Assembly (NCBI RefSeq): GCF_023509015.1
Contig: NZ_CP094975.1
Span: 1,433,501-1,497,500 of the forward strand
From: Pseudomonas abieticivorans
GTDB taxonomy: Bacteria; Pseudomonadota; Gammaproteobacteria; Pseudomonadales; Pseudomonadaceae
DNA length: 64,000 nt
Direction: 5' to 3'
How positions within the stretch are numbered: position 1 is the stretch's first letter; each line of letters begins with the position of its first letter. The translations under genes and the position numbers were made by a program. The notes beneath the pieces are model-generated. The model had not been told where the DNA came from, ran no database searches, and worked only from the letters and a program-made list of their open reading frames with translations. Positions 29,604-39,557 of this stretch are shown here, one piece after another.

Positions 29604-30734
29604 TCACTGGGCCCTGGCAAAATCATGGCAGTCTTGCCAACCGATCCCGCTTTGCGCCGTTTGTTGCAGCAACCAAGGCACCGCCGACTGGGCTTTGGCC
29701 TGGGTATCGTGGAACACCACCACGCCATGACGCCATAGCAGCATCAACGTCAGTACCCGCTGCGCGCTCTGCTCGGCCGTCAGTTGAATGCTGTCATCCT
29801 GGGAATCGATGTCCCACAGGGCCACCTGCAGCTTCTGCGTGCTGAAGAACTCCCGGCTGTCGGCCCGGCGCTGGCCGTAGGGCGGGCGGAACAGCGGCAC
29901 GTAGTTGTCGGGCAGCTCGTTTTCCACCAACGCCACGCTGCGCAGGATCGAGCCTTGCCAGTCGACCCACTGCGCGTGCGACCGGTATTGCCAGCCCTGC
30001 ACGCCCACGCACTGGCCCTTGTACAAGGCCTGCAGGTTGGTCTGGGCCTTGTCGGCACGGTTCTGCAGGTTCTGCCCAATGACGAAGAAGGTCGCGTTCA
30101 TCTTTTGCTTGCGCAGGTAGTCGGTCATCCCTTCGGTGCCGCCCACGGCGATGCTCGGGCCGCTGTCAAAGGTCAGCAGGAACAGCCGGTCCGGGAGTTC
30201 ATCGCCATTGCGCTCAAGGTCCGACAGCAGCGTGACTTCGCTGCTGATCTGCGGTGCCAAGGCGGCCAGGCGCAATAATTCATCCAGGTAAGTCTGGTGG
30301 AACGCCAGGCCCGGTGCGGCCCAACCGGCGTAGAACGAATCGCTGTCGATGGCAAATGTCGCGGCCTGCTGCTTGAGGCTGTCCAGGTCGTCGATGGCCA
30401 GGCAAAACGAAGCGTCCTGCCCGCAGCTTTGCTGGGCCCGGTCGAAGTTTTGCCACAAACGCTGCCACAGGCGGCCGCGCAGTTCGTTGATCGACGCCAG
30501 GTTGATCTGCCGCAAGCCCAGGCGCTCGGCCAGTTCGGTTTCGTCCAGCGCTTCGCTTTCCAGCAGGGCGCGGGCGAACATCAGAATTTCGGCACGCGAC
30601 GCCACGTCAAAGCGTGCAGGCGACTCGAGTGCCTCGGGCCAGGTGCCGCGGTCAATGAAAGCCACCGGCGGCGGCGTGGCGGCCTGGGCGCCGAATGTGG
30701 CGAGGGCGGCCATTAATAGGCAAGCGAGGCGCAA
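29604..30734 (-). CDS. Polysaccharide deacetylase-like protein with degenerate catalytic motifs
   Basis: This 376-residue exported protein has a signal peptide ending near FGAQA and a C-terminal NodB-type fold. Motif 1 reads LLTFDSGPS (Asp190-Ser191) where active enzymes have FDDG. The expected HxxxH metal site is SHAQWVD (252-258) with no second His. RPPYG (283-287) and VVFHDT are kept. The metal-binding set is thus incomplete, so it may be inactive or use another ligand set. The N-terminal 170 residues are helical and unrecognised. Confidence 0.8.
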   Translation of the reverse strand: MRLACLLMAALATFGAQAATPPPVAFIDRGTWPEALESPARFDVASRAEILMFARALLESEALDETELAERLGLRQINLASINELRGRLWQRLWQNFDRAQQSCGQDASFCLAIDDLDSLKQQAATFAIDSDSFYAGWAAPGLAFHQTYLDELLRLAALAPQISSEVTLLSDLERNGDELPDRLFLLTFDSGPSIAVGGTEGMTDYLRKQKMNATFFVIGQNLQNRADKAQTNLQALYKGQCVGVQGWQYRSHAQWVDWQGSILRSVALVENELPDNYVPLFRPPYGQRRADSREFFSTQKLQVALWDIDSQDDSIQLTAEQSAQRVLTLMLLWRHGVVVFHDTQAKAQSAVPWLLQQTAQSGIGWQDCHDFARAQ

Positions 30735-30772
30735 GGGCAGGTCTCCTGAGCGATATGGCCAGCACTGTACCC

Positions 30773-30857
30773 TGTAGGAGCGGATTTATCCGCGAAAAAT
30801 ACACCGCAGTGGTGCAGGTAGACCGTAGGGCGCTTTTCGCGGATAAATCCGCTACCA
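30773..30857. repeat. REP-like inverted pair upstream of yaaA
   Basis: A forward copy and an inverted copy flank a GC-rich spacer between the divergent deacetylase-like gene and yaaA. Confidence 0.8.
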
Positions 30858-30918
30858 CAGATGGAGTTTGCCGCCCCGCCCCCCTAAAATCGCCCCCACG
30901 ATTAAAGGAGACGACCGC

Positions 30919-31698
30919 ATGCTGATGGTGATATCCCCAGCCAAGACCCTCGATTTTGAAACACCCCCGGTAACCCAGCGCTTCACCCAGCCGCAATACC
31001 TGGACCACTCACAGGAGCTGATCCAGATTCTGCGCGAACTGAGCCCGGCGCAGATCAGCGAGCTGATGCACCTGTCCGACAAGCTCGCCGGCCTGAACGC
31101 CGCGCGCTTTGGTAGCTGGAACCCCGCCTTTACGCCCGACAATGCCAAGCAGGCGCTGCTGGCTTTCAAAGGCGACGTGTACACGGGGCTTGGTGCCCAA
31201 ACCCTGGGCGAGGACGATTTCAGCTACGCCCAGCAGCACCTGCGCATGCTGTCCGGCCTCTACGGCCTGCTGCGCCCGCTGGACTTGATGCAGCCTTATC
31301 GCCTGGAAATGGGCACCAAGCTTGCCAACGCCCGCGGCAAAGACCTGTACGCCTTCTGGGGCACACAAATCAGCGAATGGCTGAACGAAGCCCTGGCCGA
31401 GCAAGGCGATGACGTGCTGCTCAACCTGGCCTCCAACGAGTATTTTTCGGCGGTCAAGCGCACGGCTCTCAAGGCCCGTATCGTCAATGTCGACTTCAAG
31501 GACTTGAAGAACGGCCAGTACAAGATCATCAGCTTCTATGCGAAAAAAGCCCGCGGCATGATGGCCCGCCACGTGATCGAACAGCGCATCGACAACCCAG
31601 AGGCGCTCAAGCAATTTGATGTGCAGGGTTATCGTTTTAGCGCCGAGCAGTCCAAAACCGATCAGTTAGTGTTCTTGCGTGACCACCCCGACGACTGA
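30919..31698 (+). CDS. yaaA: Peroxide stress protein YaaA
   Basis: This 259-residue protein is of the DUF328/YaaA family, which limits free iron during peroxide stress in E. coli. The start at 30919 gives [17 protein letters not shown], the conserved N-terminus, behind [17 protein letters not shown] and YFSAVK segments are present. A rho-independent terminator follows. Confidence 0.94.
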   Translation: MLMVISPAKTLDFETPPVTQRFTQPQYLDHSQELIQILRELSPAQISELMHLSDKLAGLNAARFGSWNPAFTPDNAKQALLAFKGDVYTGLGAQTLGEDDFSYAQQHLRMLSGLYGLLRPLDLMQPYRLEMGTKLANARGKDLYAFWGTQISEWLNEALAEQGDDVLLNLASNEYFSAVKRTALKARIVNVDFKDLKNGQYKIISFYAKKARGMMARHVIEQRIDNPEALKQFDVQGYRFSAEQSKTDQLVFLRDHPDD

Positions 31699-31764
31699 AA
31701 AAGATCCAATCTGGTGCGCGGGTATCGCCCGACCCGCGCCCACTCTCAAAGTTCAAAGAAAACG

Positions 31765-31790
31765 ACCGATCGCATGATCGGTATTTTTTT
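31765..31790 (+). terminator. Terminator after yaaA
   Basis: ACCGATC-GCAT-GATCGGT forms a 7-bp stem followed by A then T7, 67 bases after the yaaA stop. Confidence 0.85.
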
Positions 31791-32395
31791 GACGTCATAA
31801 AATCGTCGAACTGACATATAGCAAATCTGAATACCCTTGGAACTGAGTTTTTTTCCGGTTTTTTGACGACTTTTTTTTGGATAGTGGCAAAAAAACATCT
31901 CTGCTCCGCAACGCCTTTATACATAGGGGTGAAACGGAAAGTGCTATCAAAATGCGAGTATTGATATCGGAAAAATTATTAAACATTTCTTCATGAACGG
32001 TCGGTTCGGTCAGGAACTAATACCAAACATTGCCGCTCCTACATGCCGTAACGATTCTCGAGCGCTATGTGAGAGATGTCGTACACCGCGACTGGATTGG
32101 GTCCGGGCAATTACCCGGAAGACATTGACTCAACGGTCATCACATATGACCCAGAAGTTGATCTCAGGAGAGAACGCACCAAAAGAGCACCTTCTAGATG
32201 GCCAGGCCAGAGCCCTTTTACTGAGCTCCTGCAAAGCGTCTTAGTGTTTGATTTCATTGGCCCATTAGCCAATCCCGAAATCGCTCACTGCAAGCATGGA
32301 AGTCGTTTTGTAATACAGGCTGGTTACATTTCAGGGCAACGCCCTTATTACATGGCCCAGTGACGCCCAACTTGAGTGCAACTTTATTGTGCTCG
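31791..32395 (+). promoter_or_regulatory. Long algD upstream regulatory region with T-tracts
   Basis: These 605 bases hold no credible gene and are much more AT-rich than the neighbours. T-runs of 7, 6 and 8 bases at 31848-31854, 31859-31864 and 31871-31878, then A7 at 31889-31895, are spaced near one helical turn at first, which suggests bent DNA. In other pseudomonads the far upstream algD region binds AlgR, AmrZ, AlgB and IHF. I did not find an exact CCGTTCGTC AlgR box. Short open frames at 31993 and 32076 have no family features. Confidence 0.55.
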
Positions 32396-32423
32396 GAACT
32401 TATATGCCTGCGTTCGGCTGAAT
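32396..32423 (+). promoter_or_regulatory. Candidate AlgU (sigma-22) promoter of algD
   Basis: GAACTT at 32396-32401 is a perfect AlgU -35. The -10 region (GCTGAAT at 32417-32423) is a partial match to TCTGA at 15-17 bases spacing. The position, about 110 bases before the algD start, fits a leader like that of known algD genes. Confidence 0.7.
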
Positions 32424-32530
32424 GACACTTAAGTTGTCAGGACCCCGAGTGCGCGAACACTGCTGGTTAATTAAACCCAGTCTGGCTCTTATTGGTTTGA
32501 GTCGGCGTGAAAACACATGAGGTGAATGCG

Positions 32531-33847
32531 ATGCGTATCAGCATCTTTGGTTTGGGTTATGTCGGTGCAGTGTGCGCCGGTTGCCTGTCTGCACGTGGTC
32601 ATGATGTGGTTGGCGTGGATATTTCCAAAGCCAAGATCGACCTGATCAACAACGGCAAATCGCCTATCGTCGAGCCGGGGCTCGAAGAGCTGCTGGCCCA
32701 GGGCATTCAGACCGGCCGGCTGCGCGGCACCACCGATTTTGCGGCGGCAATCCGCGACACCGACCTGTCGATGATCTGCGTCGGCACCCCGAGCAAAAAG
32801 AACGGCGACCTGGAACTCGACTACATCGAATCGGTGTGCCGCGAGATCGGTTTCGTACTGCGTGACAAAACCTCGCGTCATACGATTGTCGTGCGTTCGA
32901 CCGTATTGCCCGGCACTGTAAAAAATGTGGTCATTCCTATTTTGGAAGACTGCTCCGGGAAAAAGGCCGGCGTGGACTTCGGCGTGGCAGTGAACCCCGA
33001 GTTCCTGCGTGAAAGCACCGCCATCGCCGACTACGATCACCCGCCGATGACCGTCATCGGCGAATTCGACAAGGCCTCGGGCGATGCCCTGCAGTCCCTG
33101 TACGAAGAACTCGACGCCCAGATCATCCGCAAGGACATCGAAGTGGCCGAGATGATCAAGTACACCTGCAACGTGTGGCACGCCACCAAGGTGACCTTCG
33201 CCAACGAGATCGGCAACATCGCCAAAGCGGTCGGCGTCGACGGTCGCGAAGTGATGGAAGTGGTATGCCAGGACAAGGCCCTGAACCTGTCGCAGTACTA
33301 CATGCGCCCAGGTTTTGCCTTCGGCGGCTCCTGCCTGCCCAAGGACGTACGCGCCCTGACCTACCGCGCAAGCACCCTGGACGTCGACGCGCCACTGCTC
33401 AACTCGCTGATGCGCAGCAACGTGTCCCAGGTGCAGAACGCTTTCGACATCATCTCCAGCCACGACAAGCGCAAGGTCGCCCTGCTGGGCCTGAGCTTCA
33501 AGGCCGGTACCGATGACCTGCGCGAAAGCCCGCTGGTAGAACTTGCCGAAATGCTGATCGGCAAGGGCTTCGACCTGAAGATCTACGACAGCAACGTCGA
33601 GTACGCTCGTGTTCACGGTGCGAACAAGGACTACATCGAGTCCAAGATCCCCCACGTGTCGAGCCTGCTGGACTCGGACTTCGAAGGTGTGATCAACAAC
33701 TCCGACGTGATCATCCTGGGTAACCGCGACGAGAAGTTCCGCTCGCTGGTGGAGTCCGTGCCACACGGCAAGCAGGTCATCGACCTGGTCGGCTTCATGC
33801 CCAACTCCAGCTGCCCGGTCGCCCGTACCGAAGGCATCTGCTGGTAA
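32531..33847 (+). CDS. algD: GDP-mannose 6-dehydrogenase AlgD
   Basis: This 438-residue enzyme oxidises GDP-mannose to GDP-mannuronate, the committed step of alginate synthesis. The N-terminal NAD fold is [14 protein letters not shown]. The catalytic Cys sits in [15 protein letters not shown]. The start at 32531 ([10 protein letters not shown]) follows GAGGTGAATGCG. First gene of the alginate operon; 18-bp hairpin downstream. Confidence 0.98.
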   Translation: MRISIFGLGYVGAVCAGCLSARGHDVVGVDISKAKIDLINNGKSPIVEPGLEELLAQGIQTGRLRGTTDFAAAIRDTDLSMICVGTPSKKNGDLELDYIESVCREIGFVLRDKTSRHTIVVRSTVLPGTVKNVVIPILEDCSGKKAGVDFGVAVNPEFLRESTAIADYDHPPMTVIGEFDKASGDALQSLYEELDAQIIRKDIEVAEMIKYTCNVWHATKVTFANEIGNIAKAVGVDGREVMEVVCQDKALNLSQYYMRPGFAFGGSCLPKDVRALTYRASTLDVDAPLLNSLMRSNVSQVQNAFDIISSHDKRKVALLGLSFKAGTDDLRESPLVELAEMLIGKGFDLKIYDSNVEYARVHGANKDYIESKIPHVSSLLDSDFEGVINNSDVIILGNRDEKFRSLVESVPHGKQVIDLVGFMPNSSCPVARTEGICW

Positions 33848-33855
33848 CGGTAACC

Positions 33856-33893
33856 GGCTGGCCCGCGAAGGCAACTGCCTTCGCGGGCCAGCC
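33856..33893 (+). repeat. 18-bp perfect hairpin between algD and alg8
   Basis: GGCTGGCCCGCGAAGGCA is followed after two bases by its exact reverse complement. The stem is GC-rich and starts 9 bases after the algD stop, 41 bases before alg8. There is no U-run. It could be a REP of another family, an attenuator or an RNase block. Confidence 0.85.
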
Positions 33894-33933
33894 CGTTCCC
33901 CAAGTGGCCCGACAACGACACGGAAGCAGATCA

Positions 33934-35415
33934 ATGCACAGGCTAAAGCACGGCCTCCTCCAGGCCGCCGGTTGGATGTTCTACCTGAGCTTGCTCATGG
34001 CACTCGCCTTGGCATTGCCAACATCCCTGTTCGACTCACAGTCGAAGAATTTCATTTTCCTGGTGGGCGCCGTTGGTATCTGGCGCTACTCCATGGGCGC
34101 CACGCACTTTGTGCGGGGCATGCTGTTCCTGTACGTGGTGTACCCGCACCTGCGCCGCAAAGTGCGCAAACTGGGCAAGGACGCCGACCCCTCCCATGTG
34201 TTTCTGATGGTGACCAGCTTTCGCATCGACGCCCTGACCACCGCCCAGGTGTACAGCTCGGTTATCCGCGAAGCGATCGACTGCGGTTTCCCCACCACCG
34301 TGGTGTGCTCGCTGGTGGAAATGTCCGATGAGCTGCTGGTCAAGAGCCTGTGGGCCAAAATGAACCCGCCAGAGCGCGTGCAACTGGACTTCGTGCGCAT
34401 CGCCGGTACCGGCAAGCGCGATGGCCTGGCGTTCGGTTTCCGTGCCATCTCGCGCCACCTGCCCGACGACAACGCCGTGGTCGCCGTGATCGATGGTGAC
34501 ACCGTGCTGTCCGAAGGTTGCGTTCGCAAGACCGTGCCTTGGTTCAAGCTGTACGAAAACGTCGGCGGCCTGACCACCAACGAATTCTGCGAAGTGCGCG
34601 GCGGCTACATCATGAGCGAGTGGCACAAGCTGCGCTTCGCCCAGCGCCACATCAACATGTGCTCCATGGCCCTGTCCAAGCGCGTGCTGACCATGACCGG
34701 GCGCATGTCGGTGTTCCGCGCCTCGGTGGTCACCAACCCCGAATTCATCGCCGACGTGGAAAGCGACTCCCTGGACCACTGGCGCCTGGGCCGTTTCAAG
34801 TTCCTGACCGGCGACGACAAGTCCAGCTGGTTCAGCCTGATGCGCCTGGGCTACGACACCTTCTACGTGCCTGATGCTGCGATCAACACCGTGGAGCATC
34901 CACCCGAGAAGAGCTTCTTGAAGGCCAGTCGCAAATTGATGTACCGCTGGTATGGCAACAACCTGCGGCAAAACTCCCGAGCGCTGGGCCTGGGCGTGCG
35001 TCGCCTGGGCCTGTTTACCAGCGTGGTGCTGTTTGATCAGCGCGTGTCGATGTGGACCAGCCTGCTGGGCCTGACCGTGGCGATCATCGCCAGCTTCAAA
35101 TTCAACATTGCCTTCCTGTTGGGCTACCTGCTGTGGATCGGTATTACCCGGTTGATCCTGACCATCATGCTGATGTGTTCGGGGCACTCCATTGGGCCGG
35201 CCTACCCGGTGATTCTTTATTACAACCAGATCGTCGGCGCGATCATGAAGATCTACGTGTTCTTCCGCCTCGACAAGCAGTCCTGGACCCGCCAGCCCAC
35301 GACCCTCAAGCGTGACTTGGCAAGCTTTCAACAATGGTTCAACACCTGGTCTTCCCGGACGATGACTTTCTCGGCCGCCAGCATCTTCGTTGCTGTGCTG
35401 TTCGTGATGGTTTGA
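33934..35415 (+). CDS. alg8: Mannuronan synthase Alg8
   Basis: This 493-residue GT2 polymerase is embedded in the inner membrane (N-terminal helices in residues 8-60, C-terminal helices from about 375). The donor Asp motif [10 protein letters not shown] and the acceptor region [15 protein letters not shown] are present. Start at 33934 matches the known MHRLKxGLLQ N-terminus; a GTG lies 30 bases upstream in frame. It forms the polymerase complex with Alg44. Confidence 0.97.
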   Translation: MHRLKHGLLQAAGWMFYLSLLMALALALPTSLFDSQSKNFIFLVGAVGIWRYSMGATHFVRGMLFLYVVYPHLRRKVRKLGKDADPSHVFLMVTSFRIDALTTAQVYSSVIREAIDCGFPTTVVCSLVEMSDELLVKSLWAKMNPPERVQLDFVRIAGTGKRDGLAFGFRAISRHLPDDNAVVAVIDGDTVLSEGCVRKTVPWFKLYENVGGLTTNEFCEVRGGYIMSEWHKLRFAQRHINMCSMALSKRVLTMTGRMSVFRASVVTNPEFIADVESDSLDHWRLGRFKFLTGDDKSSWFSLMRLGYDTFYVPDAAINTVEHPPEKSFLKASRKLMYRWYGNNLRQNSRALGLGVRRLGLFTSVVLFDQRVSMWTSLLGLTVAIIASFKFNIAFLLGYLLWIGITRLILTIMLMCSGHSIGPAYPVILYYNQIVGAIMKIYVFFRLDKQSWTRQPTTLKRDLASFQQWFNTWSSRTMTFSAASIFVAVLFVMV

Positions 35416-35452
35416 ACCGGAACTCGAATGGATTAAGTAGGAAAAAATCGCC

Positions 35453-36619
35453 ATGAATAAAGCCGTGAACGTCAATGTTGTCCATGAATCCGAAGCGCAG
35501 CGCCAACATGCCCGGGTCAAGATCCCGGCCAAGCTGCGCTATATCGGGCCGAACCGCGAAACCGTCGAAACCCGTATCGAAGACTTGTCGGCCGGTGGCT
35601 TCAGCTTCCATGCGCCCAAGCCCTTGGTGGACGGCGAGGTGTACCGCGGCCGCCTGATGTTCGTGATCGACAACCTGGGCCTGGGCATGGATATCGAATT
35701 CCAGGTCCGCTCGTTCGACGGCACCAGTGGCCGCGCCGGTTGCCAGTTCCAGAACCTGGAGCAGCAAGACATCGCCACCATGCGCCACCTGATCACCTCG
35801 CACCTGAGTGGCGAAGTGGTGACCATGGGCGACGTGCTCAGCACCCTGCAGCGCGACAACTTCACCAAGGCGCGCAAACAGAAAGCCGGTGGCCAGGGCC
35901 AGTCGGCCTTTGCCCGCCTGCGCGCAGTGACCTTCAGCGCCGGGATCTTCGTGGTTGGCCTGGCCGCCTTCGGCTTCGTGTTCAAGTCGGTTTACGGCTT
36001 GTACTTCGTCAGCCACGCACAATCGGCGGTGGTCAGCGCGCCAAGCTTCAACGTGACCATGCCTCGCGATGGCACCGTGCAAAGCCTGCTGGGTGCCGAC
36101 GGCAGCGCGCCCAAAGGCGCCCCGCTGGCCAGCTTCAGCACCAGCATGCTCGACGCCCTGAAAGGCAACCTGGACCCAGACCAACTGGCCCCGGAAAAAA
36201 TCACCGAACTGTTCGGCAAGCAAATGACCGGCACCCTGACCTCGCCGTGCGACTGCACCGTGGGCCAGCAATTGGTGGCTGACGGCCAATACGCCAGCAA
36301 AGGCGACGTGATCTTCCAACTGGTGCCGCGCAACAGCCAGGCCAACGTGGAGGCGCGCTTCACCTACCGCCAGTTCGGTGACGTGCAGCCAGGCACCCCG
36401 GTCAACTTCCAGGTCGCCGGCGACAACACCGTGCGCCAGGGCAAAGTGATCGCCAGCACCAGCCTGAACAGCGTCGACCTTTCCAGTGACATGCGCGTGC
36501 AGATCAAGCCTGACGAGCCACTGGATAGCACCCTGGCCGGCCGAGCCGTGGAAGTGAGCAGCGACCGCGGCCCATCGCTGAACTGGCTGATGGACAAAGC
36601 CATGGCCAGCGGCCGTTAA
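35453..36619 (+). CDS. alg44: Alginate polymerase co-factor Alg44, c-di-GMP receptor
   Basis: This 388-residue protein has an N-terminal cytosolic PilZ domain (Arg17xxxArg21 in RQHAR; Asp44-x-Ser46 in DLSAGG), one membrane helix (about 160-185) and a periplasmic membrane-fusion-like domain (YFVSHAQSAVVSAPSFNVTMPRDG). c-di-GMP binding to the PilZ domain activates Alg8 in P. aeruginosa; the residues needed are kept. Confidence 0.97.
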   Translation: MNKAVNVNVVHESEAQRQHARVKIPAKLRYIGPNRETVETRIEDLSAGGFSFHAPKPLVDGEVYRGRLMFVIDNLGLGMDIEFQVRSFDGTSGRAGCQFQNLEQQDIATMRHLITSHLSGEVVTMGDVLSTLQRDNFTKARKQKAGGQGQSAFARLRAVTFSAGIFVVGLAAFGFVFKSVYGLYFVSHAQSAVVSAPSFNVTMPRDGTVQSLLGADGSAPKGAPLASFSTSMLDALKGNLDPDQLAPEKITELFGKQMTGTLTSPCDCTVGQQLVADGQYASKGDVIFQLVPRNSQANVEARFTYRQFGDVQPGTPVNFQVAGDNTVRQGKVIASTSLNSVDLSSDMRVQIKPDEPLDSTLAGRAVEVSSDRGPSLNWLMDKAMASGR

Positions 36620-36637
36620 GAGGCGAGGAGAACACCT

Positions 36638-38056
36638 GTGGCTAGCACATTCATGACATTGCCAAGACCTGCCCTGCTGGGGCTGGCGGTAGCGATCGGC
36701 CTGGCCGGTTGCGCCGGCCTGCCCGACCAGCGCCTGGCCAACGAAGCCCTGAAGCGCGGCGACACCGCACTGGCCCAACAGAACTACCAACAGCTGGCGA
36801 ACCTGGGCTACACCGAAGCCCAGGTCGGCCTGGCCGATATCCAGGTAGAAACCCGCGACCCCGAGCAGATCCGCCAGGCCGAGGCCACGTACCGCGCCGC
36901 AGCTGACACCTCGCCACGGGCCCAGGCCCGCCTGGGGCGCCTGCTGGTGGTCAAGCCCGACAGCAGCGAGGCTGAGCGCCACGAAGCCGAAGGCCTGTTG
37001 CAAAAAGCCTTTGCCAATGGCGAAGGCAACACCCTGATCCCGCTGGCCATGCTGTACCTGCAATACCCCAAGAGCTTCCCGTACATCGATGCGCAGAAGC
37101 AGATCAACCAATGGAAAGCCGCCGGCTACCCGGAAGCAGGCCTGGCCCAAGTGCTGCTGTACCGCACCCAGGGCACCTACGACCAGCACCTGGACGACGT
37201 TGAACGCATCTGCAAAGCGGCGCTCAACAGCACCGACATCTGCTACGTGGAACTGGCCACCGTCTACCAGAAACGCGCCCAGCCCGACCAACAGGCCGAG
37301 CTGCTCAAGCAACTGCAGGCCGGTTATTCGCGCGGTACTGTCTCGGCCCAGCGTGTCGACAGCGTCGCCCGCGTATTGGCCGACCCGACCTTGGGCAAGA
37401 CCGACGAGAAAACCGCCCAGGCGCTGCTGGAAAAGATCGCCCCGGCCTACCCGATCTCCTGGGTCAGCCTGGCGCAGTTGCTCTACGACTTCCCGGAACT
37501 GGGCGACGTGGACAAGATGATGGAATACCTGGACAAGGGCCGCGCAGCAGACCAGCCCCGCGCCGAGTTGCTGCTGGGCAAGGTGTACTACGAAGGCAAG
37601 CTGGTGCTGCCGGACGCGAAAAAAGCCGAGCAGCACCTGCTCAAGGCGGCCAATACCCAGGTCAGCGCCCACTACTACCTGGGCCAGATCTACCGCCGTG
37701 GCTACCTGGGCCAGGTCGAACCGCAGAAGGCGGTGGACAACCTGCTGATCGCCGCCCGCGGCGGCCAGGCCAGCGCCGACTATGCCCTGGCGCAACTCTA
37801 CTCGACCGGCCGCGGCACCGTGCCCAACCCGGTCAATGCCTACGTGTTCAGCCAACTGGCAAAAGCCCAGCCCGAGCCGCCGCAAACGGCCCTCGACCTG
37901 GCCGCGACCGCCGAACAACAACTGCCGCCTGACCAGCGTGCCCAGGCCATGCAACTGCTGCAGCAAGAGCAGCGGGTGCGGGGCGCCATGAGCCCCAACA
38001 ACAACCTGGCGTTGCACGCTCTGCAAGAAGAAGACGGTGAGGACCAATCGCTATGA
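36638..38056 (+). CDS. algK: Alginate export lipoprotein AlgK
   Basis: This 472-residue outer-membrane lipoprotein has lipobox GLAGC (Cys25) and repeated Sel1/TPR-like helix pairs ([62 protein letters not shown]). It starts with GTG at 36638, 7 bases after GAGGAG. It helps AlgE placement and bridges the periplasm. Its stop overlaps the algE start (ATGA). Confidence 0.96.
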   Translation: MASTFMTLPRPALLGLAVAIGLAGCAGLPDQRLANEALKRGDTALAQQNYQQLANLGYTEAQVGLADIQVETRDPEQIRQAEATYRAAADTSPRAQARLGRLLVVKPDSSEAERHEAEGLLQKAFANGEGNTLIPLAMLYLQYPKSFPYIDAQKQINQWKAAGYPEAGLAQVLLYRTQGTYDQHLDDVERICKAALNSTDICYVELATVYQKRAQPDQQAELLKQLQAGYSRGTVSAQRVDSVARVLADPTLGKTDEKTAQALLEKIAPAYPISWVSLAQLLYDFPELGDVDKMMEYLDKGRAADQPRAELLLGKVYYEGKLVLPDAKKAEQHLLKAANTQVSAHYYLGQIYRRGYLGQVEPQKAVDNLLIAARGGQASADYALAQLYSTGRGTVPNPVNAYVFSQLAKAQPEPPQTALDLAATAEQQLPPDQRAQAMQLLQQEQRVRGAMSPNNNLALHALQEEDGEDQSL

Positions 38057-39531
38057 AATTGAATCGATGGATGAAGGCCGGTATCGGCCTGGGCTTCGCC
38101 GCCCTGTGGTCGTGCCCGACCCTGGCCGCGCTGACCGCCGACCAGAACTTTGGCCTTGAGGTCAAGGTGACCGGCCAATCGGAAGACGACCGCGACCTGG
38201 GCACCCGTTCCGGCGGCGACGTCAACGGCCTGGGCCTTGACCTGCGCCCTTGGCTGTATGGCCAATGGGGCAACTGGAGCGCCTACGCCATGGGCCAGGC
38301 GGTGACCGCCACCGACACCATCCAGACCGATACCCTGCAAGAGTCCCAAGTCACCGAGGACTCCACCGCCAGCGGCCGCGAGCAGAAGAAAAGCTACTTG
38401 GCCATGCGCGAATTCTGGGTCGGCTACAGCGGCTTCACGCCCTACCCCGGCGAGATGCTCAAGTTCGGTCGCCAGCGCCTGCGCAACGACGACGGCCAGT
38501 GGAAAGACACCAACATCGAAGCCATTAACTGGGACTTCGACACCACCCTGCTGCGTGCCCACGCAGGTGTCGCCGAACGCTTCAGCGAATACCGCACCGA
38601 CCTCACCGAACTGTCGGCCACCGACAAAGACGTGCTGCACGTGTACGGCGACGCTTCGTACCAGTGGACGCCTGGCCAGTGGGCCGGCATCCGTGCCCAC
38701 CACACCCACGACAGTGGCAGCCTGGCGCACCAGGGCGAAGTCATCGACGACTCGGACAAGAGCAGCACCGGCGACCTGACCTGGCTGGGCTTTACCGCCG
38801 ACAGCGACGCCTACAACTACCGCAACACCAACACGCTGAACTACTGGAGCAGCGTGACGTTCATGAGCGGCGACCGCGACACCATTGGCCGCAGCGTGCA
38901 GAACGGCCAGACCGTGGTCGGCGCCAAGGACTCGGGCAACGTCAACGGCTGGGCCACCGACCTGGGCCTGCGCCTGCGCCTGGACCCCAACTGGCAAGTG
39001 GGCGGCGCCTACTCGCGCGCCAGCCGCGATTACGAGCAAAACGGCCTGCAGAGCAACCGCTCCAACTGGACCGGCACCCGCTCGCGCATCCACCGCTTCG
39101 GCGAGGCGTACCAGGCCGAGATGGCGAACATGCAGACCGCTTCGCTGTTCACCTCCTGGCAGCTGCGCGACGACTATGACGCCAGCCTCATCTACCACAA
39201 ATTCTGGCGCGTGGACGGCAACCGGCCGATCGGCAACACCACCCTGGATGCGGTCAACACCACCACCGACCCTGAAGACGTGACCAACGTCACCTCCATC
39301 AGTTCCCTGCCGCTGAACGATGGCGACAAGGACCTGGGCCAAGAGATGGACCTGGTGGTCAGCAAGTACTTCAAGCAAGGCCTGCTGCCTGCGGCCCTGA
39401 GCCAATCGATCGACGAGCCGTCGGCACTGATCCGCCTGCGTGCCGGTGTGTTCAAGCCAGGCTCGGCCTATGGCAGCGGCACCGACACCTACATGCACCG
39501 CGCCTTTGTCGACGTGATCTGGCGCTTCTGA
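38053..39531 (+). CDS. algE: Alginate outer-membrane porin AlgE
   Basis: This 492-residue beta-barrel has a signal peptide ([20 protein letters not shown], cleaved near LAA) and alternating beta strands ending in a C-terminal Phe (VDVIWRF). It is the alginate export channel. It overlaps algK by 4 bases. Confidence 0.97.
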   Translation: MKLNRWMKAGIGLGFAALWSCPTLAALTADQNFGLEVKVTGQSEDDRDLGTRSGGDVNGLGLDLRPWLYGQWGNWSAYAMGQAVTATDTIQTDTLQESQVTEDSTASGREQKKSYLAMREFWVGYSGFTPYPGEMLKFGRQRLRNDDGQWKDTNIEAINWDFDTTLLRAHAGVAERFSEYRTDLTELSATDKDVLHVYGDASYQWTPGQWAGIRAHHTHDSGSLAHQGEVIDDSDKSSTGDLTWLGFTADSDAYNYRNTNTLNYWSSVTFMSGDRDTIGRSVQNGQTVVGAKDSGNVNGWATDLGLRLRLDPNWQVGGAYSRASRDYEQNGLQSNRSNWTGTRSRIHRFGEAYQAEMANMQTASLFTSWQLRDDYDASLIYHKFWRVDGNRPIGNTTLDAVNTTTDPEDVTNVTSISSLPLNDGDKDLGQEMDLVVSKYFKQGLLPAALSQSIDEPSALIRLRAGVFKPGSAYGSGTDTYMHRAFVDVIWRF

Positions 39532-39557
39532 TGCGAACCGCGAAGGGAGTGCGAGAG

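Noticed and set aside
31993..32363. Short open frames in the algD upstream region
   Set aside because: Low coding quality, no ribosome-binding site, no family pattern, and they lie in a known type of regulatory region.
35339..38047. A 902-residue minus-strand frame opposite alg44 and algK
   Set aside because: It spans two known genes in antisense, with no ribosome-binding site or domain.
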